In this document: positions 54,799 through 64,000 of the stretch, piece by piece
How positions within the stretch are numbered: the first letter of the stretch is position 1
Layout of the letters: each line of letters starts with the position of its first letter
Source of the DNA: Pycnococcus provasolii
Lineage: Eukaryota > Chlorophyta > Pseudoscourfieldiophyceae > Pseudoscourfieldiales
Assembly: GCA_049487715.1 (NCBI GenBank)
Contig: CP150548.1
Span: 682,001 to 746,000, forward strand
Length of the DNA stretch: 64,000 nucleotides
Reading direction: 5' to 3'
Translations under genes and position numbers: made by a program
The notes under the pieces: model-generated
Seen by the model: the letters and a program-made list of their open reading frames with translations, nothing else
The model's database searches: none
Told to the model about the DNA's origin: nothing

Positions 54799-57567
54799 AT
54801 GCCGCCGCCATGGCCTTGCCCTCTCCGTGTGCAATTGTTAGCACTATCCGTGTCACTCCTGGCGCTCTCGATATGCGCGTCTGGCCTGCTGTCACGTTCG
54901 GGAAGTGCTACACCTTCGACTACACCCTCGATATGCTTCGTCGACCGACAGGCCGCGAAAGGACGCCTGCACCAGACGATACACGTGGGAACAGCCTTGC
55001 AGCAGGTGGACGGTGACGGTGAAGAGCAGCAGCGTCCTCCAGCCGTAACGGTGGACGCGCCGATCGCCGTGGAAATCATGCTGCCCTCCATGGACAACGA
55101 TAAGGACAAGTGCTTTGGACGAGCGGTGCTGCAGGTGGAAAGCACGACGAGCGCGGAGAAGTACTTCGTTGCGAGCCGAAGTACTGGGCAAGTCGAACGC
55201 GTCTTCGCTTCAGACCACAAGCCAGAACCTGGCGCGCCGCCCAGAAGTGCAATTGCGGACGACCTGCTCTTGCGTGCTCTCGCAGCTCTGCAGGCTGGCG
55301 GTAAGGGCGGCAAGCACGACGAAAATACGCCCGACGGTGTGAGGCAGGTGGAGGTGCACGCAGACAAGCCTTCGGACGTAGAAGGCGACGACGAGGGGAT
55401 GAGCGTGCGTACACGCACGTTCCAAAAGACGGCACGACAGCCCGCGGAAATCGATGGCTCTGTCGTCTTTGAAAAGGCAACTGGACGGATCGTTCGTGCT
55501 CACTTGACTGGACACGCGTCCATCGCGCTTCCCTCCGGAGATGCCGCCGTCGTAGATGCCGAACTCACCGTCCAGTTCTCGGCAGGGGACGACTCCGCCC
55601 ACTCAGCCACCCTGTTTGCACGAACGGCATTCGATCTGCCGTTGCCAGTCTCGGAGGTGAGGAGACGATTTGGTGAAAGCGAATCTCTTGCGCAGTACGG
55701 CGCACAAGTAAAACTCGCCATCCTGTCTCATGCGCCGCGACGTGCCTCGGCACTTCCGCTGAGGGCGCCGCCGGCGCCGCCACCGCCGTCTGGCGGATAC
55801 GCCAGTGCCGCAGACGAGCTATGGGCCGCCGCCGCGGACTTGCAGGCGCATGAGCCAGGCGCGGATGGCGCGGCGGCGCTCGCGCAGGCGGTGAACGCCG
55901 CGGCCGACGACTGGATCGAGGATCCTCATGCCCTTCGCTCCGCCGCAATGCGATTGTCGCGTGCGGACAGCGCGATGATTGGCACGTATGCGCGAGCAGG
56001 GCAAGCAGCCCTGCTCGCATCTCTCACGGCGGCACGTGACGAGATGGCGGACAACGCAATTCTCACGCACCTGCTGGAGAGCAGCGAGCCGACGGAGGTA
56101 AGTGGTGAGGCACGTACACGGGCGGAGATTGCGCGAGCGTCGTCCGCCGCCGCTATCGCCGCACACCCCACGCCAAGTGCGCGGATGCTCCAATCTTTGC
56201 TTGAATTTCACAGGCAGAGACTTATGGAGGGGGGCATCTGCGAAGATTGTCCGCCGAACGATATGAGTATGCTTCTCGCCTACACCGCCGCTCTCTGTCG
56301 AGCAGCGGCTCATGCAGCCGCATCGCCCAACTCGCCGGCGGCAGAGGCGCTGATTGTCGCGCGTGACGACGGAGTGCGGCAATTGTCGCGCTGGGTTATA
56401 ACGGCGAGCCGGGGCGCAGTGAAGGCAATGGACAAGGGAGCACCCGTCGCCACGTATGTGCCGCTCACGACATCGCTGCTCTTCGCATTCGCGTCAGTCG
56501 CTTCACACCCAGCCATGGACGACTCTGTTACACGTGCTGCTGCCTCGGACGTTCGCCACGCGGCGGACGAGGCAGAATCTTTGCTTCGAAGTTCGGGCGA
56601 CGTCGCGGAGCTTGCCGCCGCCGCCTCCGCTGTCCTTGAGGCGACCGGTGCGGATAGGGGCAGTCACAGGCGCGCTGCAAAGGCAAAGCTTGCGTCTGCG
56701 TCCGCGGCAGCGAACGGCAACGGTCCTGTCAGTGCAAGCCACCGTACAGGATTTGCTGCAGCCTCCGCGGTGGCTGATCGTGCGGGCAGCCTTCGTGCGA
56801 CGGCGGCGTCACTTGCGGGAGGAAGGTGTACCAGGGGGAGTTTGGCGCATCAGCTCATCGCTGGGTGGACGATGGAAGCCACCGTTGAGGAGGCCACACC
56901 GCCCGTTGAGGCGATTTCACTTTCACTTGACGCTGCAGGCACGGGAACGGCATTGCTGCGTGTCTGGGGAAGCGCGGTGGAAACTGGAAATCTTCCCGCT
57001 GCGTGCGACGTTCCGAAGTCTGCGTCGCCTGGGCACGTGGCGGTTGCGCCCGGCCCACGCCAGCTAGCCCCTCTTGTGATTGGCGCGAGTCTCCCCGCGG
57101 CGATGTCGACGGCACACTACGCGCTGTACAGGAGCAATACCACTTGGCATGGCTTTGGCTGCGACGATATGTCAGAAGCTTCGCTAAGTGCCTCGCCGTG
57201 GCTAGCAACCGCATCACTTTGGGACGTGGATGTCATGGCAGGCGACGGTGCATACCTTGCGACGCTTCGCGCGCGATCTTCGCGATCAGCACGCGTGAGC
57301 GTGAATTCGCGCGCATCGGTGGCACAAGCTGGCATGTGCGCAACGCACGCGGAGGCGGAGGCGGCAGCTCCTGGAGCATCCGAAATGCACGTAAGTGCCA
57401 CTACCGCCGTGCTGAAGCGCACTTGTTCTAGCCCCACGACGTGCGAGTGGCAATTGGAGAGCGGTACTGCGGAAAAATCTGAATTTGCCAAGACGATCTC
57501 GGCTGAGGTTTCTACCAAGGCTCAACGCGCGGAGCAGCGCTCGGCCACCACTTCAGACGAGCTATAA
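54799..57567 (+). CDS. Large secreted or vesicular protein of unknown family
   Basis: 922 residues from ATG 54799. A strong signal peptide (VQLLALSVSLLALSICASG) begins it. The N-terminal about 280 residues are beta-rich with AVEIMLPSM, RAVLQVESTTSAEK and FEKATGRIVRAHLTGHAS, then about 350 residues are strongly helical and Ala-rich (AALAQAVNAAADDWIEDPHA, AALLASLTAARDEM), then a Cys-containing beta-rich C-terminal part. Beta barrel, helical horseshoe, then beta sheets is the order of large lipid-transfer (vitellogenin/apoB-type) proteins, and the helical part resembles that domain loosely. I offer that only as a possibility. No TM or anchor is seen at the C-terminus. Confidence 0.65.
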   Translation: MPPPWPCPLRVQLLALSVSLLALSICASGLLSRSGSATPSTTPSICFVDRQAAKGRLHQTIHVGTALQQVDGDGEEQQRPPAVTVDAPIAVEIMLPSMDNDKDKCFGRAVLQVESTTSAEKYFVASRSTGQVERVFASDHKPEPGAPPRSAIADDLLLRALAALQAGGKGGKHDENTPDGVRQVEVHADKPSDVEGDDEGMSVRTRTFQKTARQPAEIDGSVVFEKATGRIVRAHLTGHASIALPSGDAAVVDAELTVQFSAGDDSAHSATLFARTAFDLPLPVSEVRRRFGESESLAQYGAQVKLAILSHAPRRASALPLRAPPAPPPPSGGYASAADELWAAAADLQAHEPGADGAAALAQAVNAAADDWIEDPHALRSAAMRLSRADSAMIGTYARAGQAALLASLTAARDEMADNAILTHLLESSEPTEVSGEARTRAEIARASSAAAIAAHPTPSARMLQSLLEFHRQRLMEGGICEDCPPNDMSMLLAYTAALCRAAAHAAASPNSPAAEALIVARDDGVRQLSRWVITASRGAVKAMDKGAPVATYVPLTTSLLFAFASVASHPAMDDSVTRAAASDVRHAADEAESLLRSSGDVAELAAAASAVLEATGADRGSHRRAAKAKLASASAAANGNGPVSASHRTGFAAASAVADRAGSLRATAASLAGGRCTRGSLAHQLIAGWTMEATVEEATPPVEAISLSLDAAGTGTALLRVWGSAVETGNLPAACDVPKSASPGHVAVAPGPRQLAPLVIGASLPAAMSTAHYALYRSNTTWHGFGCDDMSEASLSASPWLATASLWDVDVMAGDGAYLATLRARSSRSARVSVNSRASVAQAGMCATHAEAEAAAPGASEMHVSATTAVLKRTCSSPTTCEWQLESGTAEKSEFAKTISAEVSTKAQRAEQRSATTSDEL

Positions 57568-57640
57568 CGTGTTACTTTACCTAGTAGTATTTTGAATAAC
57601 AATTGAATAATTTGAGTATGTTTTACAATCATCACAATTA

Positions 57641-59986
57641 TCACATCACAACCGCAGCTTCAGGCGGCATCTCCACCCCTTCGCTCACTTGTTGTCTCCA
57701 AAGCGAGGCATACAGGCCATTTTCTCGAATGAGCTCTTGGTGGTTTCCCACCTCCACCACGCGGCCTTGGTCTAACACGTAGATGCGGTCACAGTGCCGA
57801 ATCGTTGACAGGCGATGCGCGACAAATATAGTCGTTCGCCCACGCTCCATGTCGCGCAAGGACTCTAGCACCTCAGCCTCGGTTCCGAGGTCTAGGGCAC
57901 TCGTTGCCTCATCACAAATGAGCAGATCGGGATCTTTCAGGTATGCGCGCGCGATGGCCACGCGCTGTCGTTCTCCTCCACTTAGTCTTGCGCCTTTCTC
58001 GCCAACTACCGTGCCAAGAGTGATACCGCTGCCGTTCGATCCTTGATTCACCGAGTCGACGATGTGAACACGCGCAGCACGGCACGCGGCGTTAATTTCA
58101 GCTCGTGTTGCCTTTGGCTTGCCGTACGCGACATTTGCCGCGAGCGTATCGTGAAAGAGAGGTGCATCCTGAGGCACGACTGCGGTGCAGTCGCGAACTG
58201 CACTCAGCGTCAGGTCGCGTACATTAACGTCGTTGATTTCCACAACGCCGGAATCACAATCCCAGGCCCTTGTGATGAGCTTCAGGATCGTCGACTTGCC
58301 ACTCCCGCTTGGCCCCACGAGCGCCACGGTCTCGCCGGGTGCCGCGTACAGGGAAACACCATGCAGCACCGCGCGCGACCCCATCTTCGCGGGAGTTTCC
58401 TCTTCGTATTCATCCTCCGTGTCGCCAAGCGACGCTCCATCACCACCATCCGTTTCGAGGTCGTCCGGCGGCGCGGGATACGAGAAGTGCACATCCGTGA
58501 GCCTCACCTCAACGCCAACGCCCGAGTGCGCGCCGGGCACGACGTCCACGCTCCCATCAGGAACTCGAGATTTACGATTGAGAAGCACGCTAAGGTTCTC
58601 AAAGTCAACCAGGGACTGTCTCAGCTCACGAAAAAAGTAGCCGAGAAATTGCAGTGGCGCATACAGCTGCAAGACCAAACCGTTCACCATCACAAGATTG
58701 CCGACAGCGCTGATCGCAACACCGGTGGCGGTCGAGCCCGAGCTACCGAACATCACGGCGGTGCACAGCGTCACGGCGGTGCCCATCGCAAGGATCACAG
58801 ACTGTCCACTGTTGAGAAGATTGCTCACCATCTCACTTGAGACCGCGGCATGCTGGTACTGCTTCAACGCGCCTCCGTAGCGCGCAACCTCAAGGTTGGT
58901 GTTGTCGAAAAGGCTAACTGCCTCGTGCTGTATTATGGCATCCACCGCCCGAGCGGAAGCCTCCTGGTCAAGTTGATTTGCCTTTTTGCGTCGCTCGCTC
59001 ATAGCCCGCGCGCAGATAGCCGTCCATACGACGTAGAGAGCAAACGTGCACAAGACCGCGGCGACTGTGTAGATGCCCGTTCGATTCCAAAGGAAGAGGC
59101 ACACGACGACGAGTTCCGCGATCGTTGGTACGAATGTGAACACGATGGCTCTGAAGATGGAGCTCACGGCACGCGTTCCCCTGTCGATTGTTTTGGACAG
59201 CGCGCCCGTTCGTCTGTGCAGGTGGTAGAAGGAGTCCAACGAGAGCACGTGCTTCAGGGCGGCGAGTGCGATGCGTCGTCCCACTCCTTGTGCGACGGGA
59301 AGGTACAGAAAGCCACGCAAGTCGGCAGATAGGCTGCAGAGGCACTTGCACGTTCCCGACAATAATAGGAAGTAGCAGCACGTTTTCAGTGCGCTCGTCT
59401 CGGGCGACGCCGTTGTGATTGCGGTGGCCAGCGCGTCGACCGCGTCCTTGAATAGCAGCGGCGCGGCGATTCCGAGTCCTTTGGCCGCTATGAGAAGCAC
59501 GATGGCGGCGTACAGTCGGCTGCGCAGCGCTCCAGGCTCTCCTCCCGCGACGCGTAGCAGGTACGGAAGCACGTGTCCTAAGTCAGCTTTGAGCGGTGGA
59601 GGTGGGAGTGGCGTGTCACTGGCGATGACTTCAAATCCTTCTTCCACACCTTGAAATCCACGCCACGACGCTGATCGGTCGTCGTCGTCGTTGGAGGAGG
59701 AGGAGGTTTCTGGAGATGACACTGTAAGTGCGGTATCTTGCTTTGCAGAGCTTGCCTGAAAGGCAGCCCTTTTTGCTCGGAGTGCGAAGTTTCTTCGATG
59801 CGAGAAGTCAAGCTGTCCAACGAGTGGTCCCTGGCTAGATGATGATGCGTGGACACGACGCAAATGAAAACGGCCAGCACGAGGAGTAGCACGAGGAGTA
59901 GCACGAGGAGTAGCACGAGCACGAAGGTGAGGGTGAGGTGTGAGAGAGGACGAAGAGGACGAGGGAAGCGCAGCATGGAGCGCCAT
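57641..59986 (-). CDS. ABCB half-transporter, ATM/HMT-like, probably organelle-targeted
   Basis: 781 residues from ATG 59986. The first about 120 residues are Ser/Arg-rich with a tandem RATP repeat encoded by a 12-base minisatellite (about 59877-59925), fitting a plastid transit peptide. Six TM helices follow, with DRGTRAVSSIFRAIVF and NSGQSVILAMGT, then YFFRELRQSLVDFENL, patterns of the ATM1/ABCB7 and HMT1 group, which export a sulfur/glutathione compound or Fe-S precursor. The ATPase has Walker A GPSGSGKST, a Q-loop VVPQDAPLFHDT, signature LSGGERQR and Walker B LLICDEATSALD. It is a half transporter and must dimerise. It is convergent with the large secreted protein. Confidence 0.92.
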   Translation of the reverse strand: MALHAALPSSSSSSLTPHPHLRARATPRATPRATPRAGRFHLRRVHASSSSQGPLVGQLDFSHRRNFALRAKRAAFQASSAKQDTALTVSSPETSSSSNDDDDRSASWRGFQGVEEGFEVIASDTPLPPPPLKADLGHVLPYLLRVAGGEPGALRSRLYAAIVLLIAAKGLGIAAPLLFKDAVDALATAITTASPETSALKTCCYFLLLSGTCKCLCSLSADLRGFLYLPVAQGVGRRIALAALKHVLSLDSFYHLHRRTGALSKTIDRGTRAVSSIFRAIVFTFVPTIAELVVVCLFLWNRTGIYTVAAVLCTFALYVVWTAICARAMSERRKKANQLDQEASARAVDAIIQHEAVSLFDNTNLEVARYGGALKQYQHAAVSSEMVSNLLNSGQSVILAMGTAVTLCTAVMFGSSGSTATGVAISAVGNLVMVNGLVLQLYAPLQFLGYFFRELRQSLVDFENLSVLLNRKSRVPDGSVDVVPGAHSGVGVEVRLTDVHFSYPAPPDDLETDGGDGASLGDTEDEYEEETPAKMGSRAVLHGVSLYAAPGETVALVGPSGSGKSTILKLITRAWDCDSGVVEINDVNVRDLTLSAVRDCTAVVPQDAPLFHDTLAANVAYGKPKATRAEINAACRAARVHIVDSVNQGSNGSGITLGTVVGEKGARLSGGERQRVAIARAYLKDPDLLICDEATSALDLGTEAEVLESLRDMERGRTTIFVAHRLSTIRHCDRIYVLDQGRVVEVGNHQELIRENGLYASLWRQQVSEGVEMPPEAAVVM

Positions 59987-60332
59987 TGTCAGCGGATGTT
60001 AGGCTGTTGTGAAAAATAACCAGCGGAGTAGATATTCGGACCTGCAGTGTGTGGCTCACAGCTTCAAGGGGGAGTTCCGTCTCTTTTCCGCCCGATTTGG
60101 GGATACGCTGTGGAACACTCCACGTAGACCACGAATCTCGACGGAGGAAACCCCCCCGGGCGGGATCCCGGTCCGACACTCCTTCACATACGCTGGACTG
60201 CTGGAGTGGCTGTCCTCCTCCAGGGCCTCTACGGCGGGGGCTAGCGGGGCGTCGAGCTTGGGGACCGCCGGCGCCTTCAAGGCGGCGTGCACGCTCTCGT
60301 GGACGCTCAACGCCTCGGGCGGCCCGGTTCCG
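59987..60332. other. 5' region of the ABCB gene and of the duplicated-segment frame
   Basis: 346 bases. The plus frame is already open here (GLLEWLSSSRASTAGASGAS) but lacks an ATG until 60333. It contains the start of the first copy of the 115-base duplication. Otherwise GC-rich non-repetitive sequence. Confidence 0.4.
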
Positions 60333-60405
60333 ATGGAATCACGCAATCCACCGAATGTTGACGGCGTCGCCGTGTGGTGCTGTTCGTACCACGCGGACGA
60401 CATGG
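60291..60405. repeat. 115-base exact direct repeat, copy 1
   Basis: Identical to 60693-60807, offset 402 bases (134 codons), same reading frame. It runs from ACGCTCTCGTGGACGC to GACGACATGG; flanks diverge immediately on both sides. Confidence 0.97.
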
Positions 60406-61337
60406 CGGTAAACTGGTACTACCGTAAAGGCTTCAAGGACGCGACGTATCACGCTACCCAGAAAGGTAGGCAAGGACGACAGCGTGTGGAAGGTGTTCGT
60501 GTGGACTCGAAGACCCTGCGGATGTTTCTTCCCATTCTTCACCGCACGAAAGAGGATAAATTTGATCTCTTCGTCGAACATTATGCTGACAAGATCATCG
60601 TGCTCCACGCGTCGATGGAAGCGAGCGACTCGAAGATCGTCAAGTACGTCGCGAATCATGCAGACTTCGAAGCGAGGCACAGGGAGGGTGAAACGCTCTC
60701 GTGGACGCTCAACGCCTCGGGCGGCCCGGTTCCGATGGAATCACGCAATCCACCGAATGTTGACGGCGTCGCCGTGTGGTGCTGTTCGTACCACGCGGAC
60801 GACATGGGACAACCGCGCGATACAACCGGGTCGCTGCACATGTGCTTGGGGGCGGCCGCCTTGAGATTGCTGACCGGCTATGGCGACGCAATTAACGTGC
60901 GAAAGTGGATCGATGAGAACGCTGCCAAGGAGTGGCAAATCGCGATGGTGGCGTCTGGTTTAGCGACAGAAAGTGACGCTGCGCGTGTTCGTTCGCAACG
61001 TAACGGTGCGCAGAACGATGCCTCGCATGATCAAGACAGTTCACACAAAGAATCGTTCAACACGCGTGAACCTGAACCGAACGGCAATCAGCAGAACTTC
61101 AAACCTCGTTCGCAACGTAACGGTGCGCAGAAGAACGATGGAGATGCATCAGAACGACGATACCCGGATACCACCAATGACCCAGACGGCCCCAAAGGAG
61201 AATCCGTGGTCACAAAGTGGAGCGTTCTACGACGGACCCCCGTGTTGCCGACCGCATCCTGCGTCTGGGTCAGATTCGGTTTTTTCGCGCCGCACCGGTG
61301 CACCCCCCCCCTCCATTCGAACTGTCGTTTTCTCGCC
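60333..61337 (+). CDS. Open reading frame with internal 115-base duplication, unknown
   Basis: From ATG 60333 the plus frame is open without a stop to the RCC1 start at 61338, about 335 codons. The first copy of the duplicated segment encodes MESRNPPNVDGVAVWCCSYH, then a coding-like stretch (KTLRMFLPILHRTKEDKFDL, HYADKIIVLHASMEASDSKI), then the second copy, then GSLHMCLGAAALRLLTGYGD and AAKEWQIAMVASGLATES. Two copies of RSQRNGAQ follow. After about 61210 it looks like 5' UTR. It could be a decayed or duplicated mobile-element gene, or an N-terminal extension of the RCC1 protein. I recognise no family. Confidence 0.4.
60693..60807. repeat. 115-base exact direct repeat, copy 2
   Basis: Identical to 60291-60405. 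Perfect identity implies a recent duplication, gene conversion, or an assembly artefact. Confidence 0.97.
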
Positions 61338-63008
61338 ATGTCCTCCTCGCAAAAACGTTCCCGCGACAACGGATCATCGTCGGCACCATCGTCGTCATCC
61401 ACGCGCACGGCGATGTTCAGACAGCACGTGCACGCGCTCAACGAGCAGTTTGCGACGTGGATCGCCTCAGCCAAAAATGAACGCAAGGACGAGCTGTGGG
61501 ACGAAGCGGCGCGGCAGTATGCGGACTACGCGCGCGCCATCAGAAGTGACTTTGAGGATGTCATTACGCAGGCGGACTTCGCGCCGCCAAGAACGTCGGC
61601 GCTGGGACGGAGGAAAACGCAGGATGAGGAGGCTGCGCCTGGATACGAGCTGTTCGTCTTTGGCGACGGGTCCAGCGGACAACTGGGTCTCGGTGAGGAT
61701 GTCATCGAGCGACCGCGACCCACACGCTTGCAAATGCCGAACGCAAGTCGCGTGCTTTCGCTGGCCGTCGGTGGCATGCACTGCGTCGCGGTCACCGTGA
61801 CTGGCGACGTGTTCACGTGGGGCGTCAACGACGAGGGAGCGCTGGGAAGGGACGCTGCAACGTCCAACGACTATGCCACCGCGTCGATGTCTGAGTTTCA
61901 GATGGCGGAAATGAGCGAGAAGGTGTCAGAAATGCTGCCTGGACGCGTGGATATGGCCGGGGCAGCGGCAACGAGCGCAAAGGCAATCCACGCGTCAGCA
62001 GGCGACAGCCACTCGTGTGTTGTCTTCGACGACGGTACCGCCGTGGCGTGGGGAGGTTTCCGCAACTCGTCCGGCCTGTGGGCATTCAGCCCGACGGAAA
62101 AGGTCGCGTGGAGGCCACGTCGCATTTATGTGCCTAAGCAGGGTGACGCCACGAGCCGAGCATTCTCGTGTGCCTCGGGACTCGACCACGTTCTGCTGCT
62201 CACGCGTGCTGGTCACATCCTCTCCCTCGGCTGCGGCGAGAAGGGACGGCTCGGTCGTCTGCCAGAACCGGAGACGGAGAGCGACGATCCGAAGGGCGAC
62301 GTCGCTTATAAAATGCGTTGCCTGGTGCCTGGTCGAGTGACACTCCCCACGGGAGCGTCTGCTATCAGCCGCGTGGGGTGCGGTTCGTTCACGAGCTACG
62401 CGATTTGCCGCGACGGGCGAGCGTACGCGTGGGGCATCAACAACTACGGGCAGCTCGCCGTGAGCGCCGCGGCTGCACAGAAGGGGACGAGCGCTGAGGC
62501 TTTGACACGGCTCCAAGCGGCGAACGAGCTTGATCGCTGCGTCGAGGGCCCATTCTACTATCCCGTTCCGTGCGATGAGCTCTCATTACGAAATTTGGAG
62601 GTTCTGAATGCCACGGGTGGGGAGCACCACACGCTGTTCACCTGCCGCGGTGCATCGGGACCAGAGATGTATGCCGCCGGTCGTCCCGCGTACGGCCGCC
62701 TGGGCTCCTCAGAGGTGGACGCGTCGAAGGATGCGTTCGTGGGAGTGCCCGTCCGTGTGAGCACGCCTTCCGGAGTGCGCGTCGTCGGCGCCGGCGCAGG
62801 AACGACCGTGAGCGGTGCGGTTGCGGAAGACGGGTCGATGTACGTTTGGGGCGACGGCGACAGCGGCCTGCTTTGCCGTTCGTCGAGCTCCTCGAAGGAG
62901 GGCGACGCAAATACGCCCGAGCTGGTGGACTTGCCCAAGTCCATGACAAAGGCGGCCGTTTGCTCGGTGGCGTTTGGCGGCATGCACGGTGCGCTATTGG
63001 CGAGGTAG
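61338..63008 (+). CDS. RCC1-repeat (beta-propeller) protein
   Basis: 556 residues from ATG 61338. About 80 basic, helical N-terminal residues precede seven or so RCC1 blades: YELFVFGDGSSGQLGLGEDV, DVFTWGVNDEGALGRD, TAVAWGGFRNSSGLWAF, HILSLGCGEKGRLGRLPEP, RAYAWGINNYGQLAV, MYAAGRPAYGRLGS and MYVWGDGDSGLLCRSSS. The SHSCVVFDDG and LDHVLLLTRAG type strands between them fit true RCC1. With a basic N-terminus and a single propeller, it is probably the nuclear Ran guanine-nucleotide exchange factor that binds chromatin, though other RCC1-like proteins share the fold. The upstream frame is open (see 60333). Confidence 0.88.
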   Translation: MSSSQKRSRDNGSSSAPSSSSTRTAMFRQHVHALNEQFATWIASAKNERKDELWDEAARQYADYARAIRSDFEDVITQADFAPPRTSALGRRKTQDEEAAPGYELFVFGDGSSGQLGLGEDVIERPRPTRLQMPNASRVLSLAVGGMHCVAVTVTGDVFTWGVNDEGALGRDAATSNDYATASMSEFQMAEMSEKVSEMLPGRVDMAGAAATSAKAIHASAGDSHSCVVFDDGTAVAWGGFRNSSGLWAFSPTEKVAWRPRRIYVPKQGDATSRAFSCASGLDHVLLLTRAGHILSLGCGEKGRLGRLPEPETESDDPKGDVAYKMRCLVPGRVTLPTGASAISRVGCGSFTSYAICRDGRAYAWGINNYGQLAVSAAAAQKGTSAEALTRLQAANELDRCVEGPFYYPVPCDELSLRNLEVLNATGGEHHTLFTCRGASGPEMYAAGRPAYGRLGSSEVDASKDAFVGVPVRVSTPSGVRVVGAGAGTTVSGAVAEDGSMYVWGDGDSGLLCRSSSSSKEGDANTPELVDLPKSMTKAAVCSVAFGGMHGALLAR

Positions 63009-63430
63009 TGACCAAACCGTAAATGATGATGGAGTAACGATTGTTTGTTTGTTATTTTTCTAAATTTTGCATATACATGTACAGTATGGCAGACACGTGA
63101 TTAGATGGTCCGTGTGGATATGGAAAGTGAAATGGGCTGGTTCCGGCTGTCACACCGACTACCTTACGGATGTGTCGTACCGGCGCATCCCATGACGACG
63201 AGAAAAGAGCACATTCTCGTCATAGCAGCCATGGGCAACAGAGCCGAAGCGCGCCAAGAAGAAAGGTTTGAGAGAAAGGTTCACATGTATGTAACTTCAT
63301 GTACGGTATTTACTTTTACAAAGTTCTTGTCGAAGGCCTCATGGATTTCCCTGTACAGGTGAGGATAATATAGACTAACTCAGGCTCTCAACTTCATTCA
63401 CAAGAAGAAAGTTTAAGAGCTCACCTCAGG
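63009..63430. other. Convergent intergenic region
   Basis: 422 bases between the RCC1 gene and the partial minus-strand gene. T-rich sequence directly follows the RCC1 stop. No gene or repeat of note. Confidence 0.45.
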
Positions 63431-64000
63431 TCATACGGTCTCCTCCTCGAACGCGCTTATCGGCGCAAGGTGCGGCGTGCCAGCCTTGTGATTCGATGTT
63501 CTCGGCGTGTGCTCGGACGCTCTTAGGTTCAACGCGATCTCAGGCTCGGGATGCACCTTGTGATACGCCCCCGACGGGGTCGTAGAATGTGGTGTCATGC
63601 CGCCGTGCTTCTTTTGAAAACTCTTCGTGCGACGCAGAGTTTTTGCGCGCGCGCGCCTCGACTTGGTGTCGTGGTTGAGCAAGGCGACACTCGCAAGAAT
63701 GGCGGCGGAGCCAGAATCCTCGTGAGAAGTGGCCACACCTGCGAGTTGCTCCACATCCTCGTTCTCCACCGCAGCCGCTGAGTCCGCCTCCTCGACAGCG
63801 ACGCGTGCATAGCGATCAACAATCTTCACGTCGAAGTCCTTAACATTCATCGTTCTGTACGTGTTATCTGCGACGAGGCGCGTCGCCTCCTCCTCGGTTG
63901 CATGCATATGCCAATCGTCCTCCGCTCCCGGCGGCTCAACTTCCCTGCTCGAAATGAACCCGCCGAATAAGGTCACATTCGAAGTCAAGATGACATTCCT
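63431..64000 (-). CDS. C-terminal part of an unknown protein (runs off window)
   Basis: A minus frame is open from the window's last base to a stop at 63431, at least 189 codons. No initiator is required within the window because the frame continues upstream. Visible sequence includes NVTLFGGFISSREVEPPGAE, HMHATEEEATRLVADNTYRT and VKDFDVKIVDRYARVAV, then an acidic stretch, a basic RRARAKTLRRTKSFQKKH and a Ser/Thr/Pro-rich end. It looks like the disordered cytosolic tail of a larger protein. Not recognised. Confidence 0.55.
   Translation of the reverse strand, partial: RNVILTSNVTLFGGFISSREVEPPGAEDDWHMHATEEEATRLVADNTYRTMNVKDFDVKIVDRYARVAVEEADSAAAVENEDVEQLAGVATSHEDSGSAAILASVALLNHDTKSRRARAKTLRRTKSFQKKHGGMTPHSTTPSGAYHKVHPEPEIALNLRASEHTPRTSNHKAGTPHLAPISAFEEETV

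Overview
The window is nuclear DNA of a compact-genome eukaryotic alga, most likely a green alga (prasinophyte-grade chlorophyte). Evidence: about 34 closely packed protein genes on both strands, mostly single-exon, GC-rich and spaced by tens to a few hundred bases; several encode bacterial-type proteins of plastid ancestry behind Ser/Arg/Ala-rich transit-like N-termini (RecA, NAD+-dependent DNA ligase, plastid-type ribosomal protein bL17, plant-type heme oxygenase, an ABCB half-transporter); others are purely eukaryotic (IRE1, exocyst SEC10, elongation factor 3, SET, OTU and RCC1 proteins). TGTAA, the green-algal polyadenylation signal, lies just after several stops (for example 3649, 10698, 18281, 45212). 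A 5S rRNA gene with a Pol III T-run terminator lies at 41912-42031. The species cannot be fixed from the sequence alone.

Layout. 1-6461: a truncated pyroglutamyl-peptidase I, a RING/TRAF zinc-finger protein, a homologue of cyclic 2,3-diphosphoglycerate synthetase, and an acidic protein. 6805-14841: argininosuccinate synthase, plastid-type LigA, a secreted wall-type protein, and prolyl-tRNA synthetase fused to a GST-like domain. 15054-23396: carnitine acyltransferase, bL17, heme oxygenase, parvulin, RecA and a SET methyltransferase. 23905-36719: an unknown multi-pass membrane protein, an OTU protease, a Cj0069-family protein, a 2-hydroxyacid dehydrogenase, a small spliced single-TM protein, SEC10, a ZIP transporter and an ATC-hydrolase-like protein. 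38044-48789: EF-3 with a 5' intron, 5S rRNA, an unknown spliced gene running in frame into xylulokinase, and IRE1. 49488-64000: a Myb-like fragment, a PHD-AAA ATPase, a folate/biopterin transporter, transposon-like debris, a large secreted protein, an ABCB transporter, an open frame with a 115-bp internal duplication, an RCC1 protein and a truncated unknown gene.

There are no operons; most neighbours are divergent or convergent pairs and their functions are largely unrelated. Shared themes are plastid DNA maintenance and expression (RecA, LigA, bL17), translation (ProRS, EF-3, 5S rRNA), secretion and ER stress (IRE1, SEC10, secreted proteins), and amino-acid, sugar and tetrapyrrole metabolism.

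The strongest structural signal outside genes is a set of interstitial TTAGGG-type repeat clusters. Apart from one inside an intron, every cluster lies within 300 bases upstream of a start codon, mostly between divergent genes, and none lies in a convergent (3'-3') gap. Other intergenic structure includes foldback elements resembling MITEs, GC-rich palindromes, a very GC-rich island at 48830-49135, and short coding remnants that look transposon-derived. Starts were placed at in-frame ATGs; three intron models were inferred from splice signals and frame continuity only.
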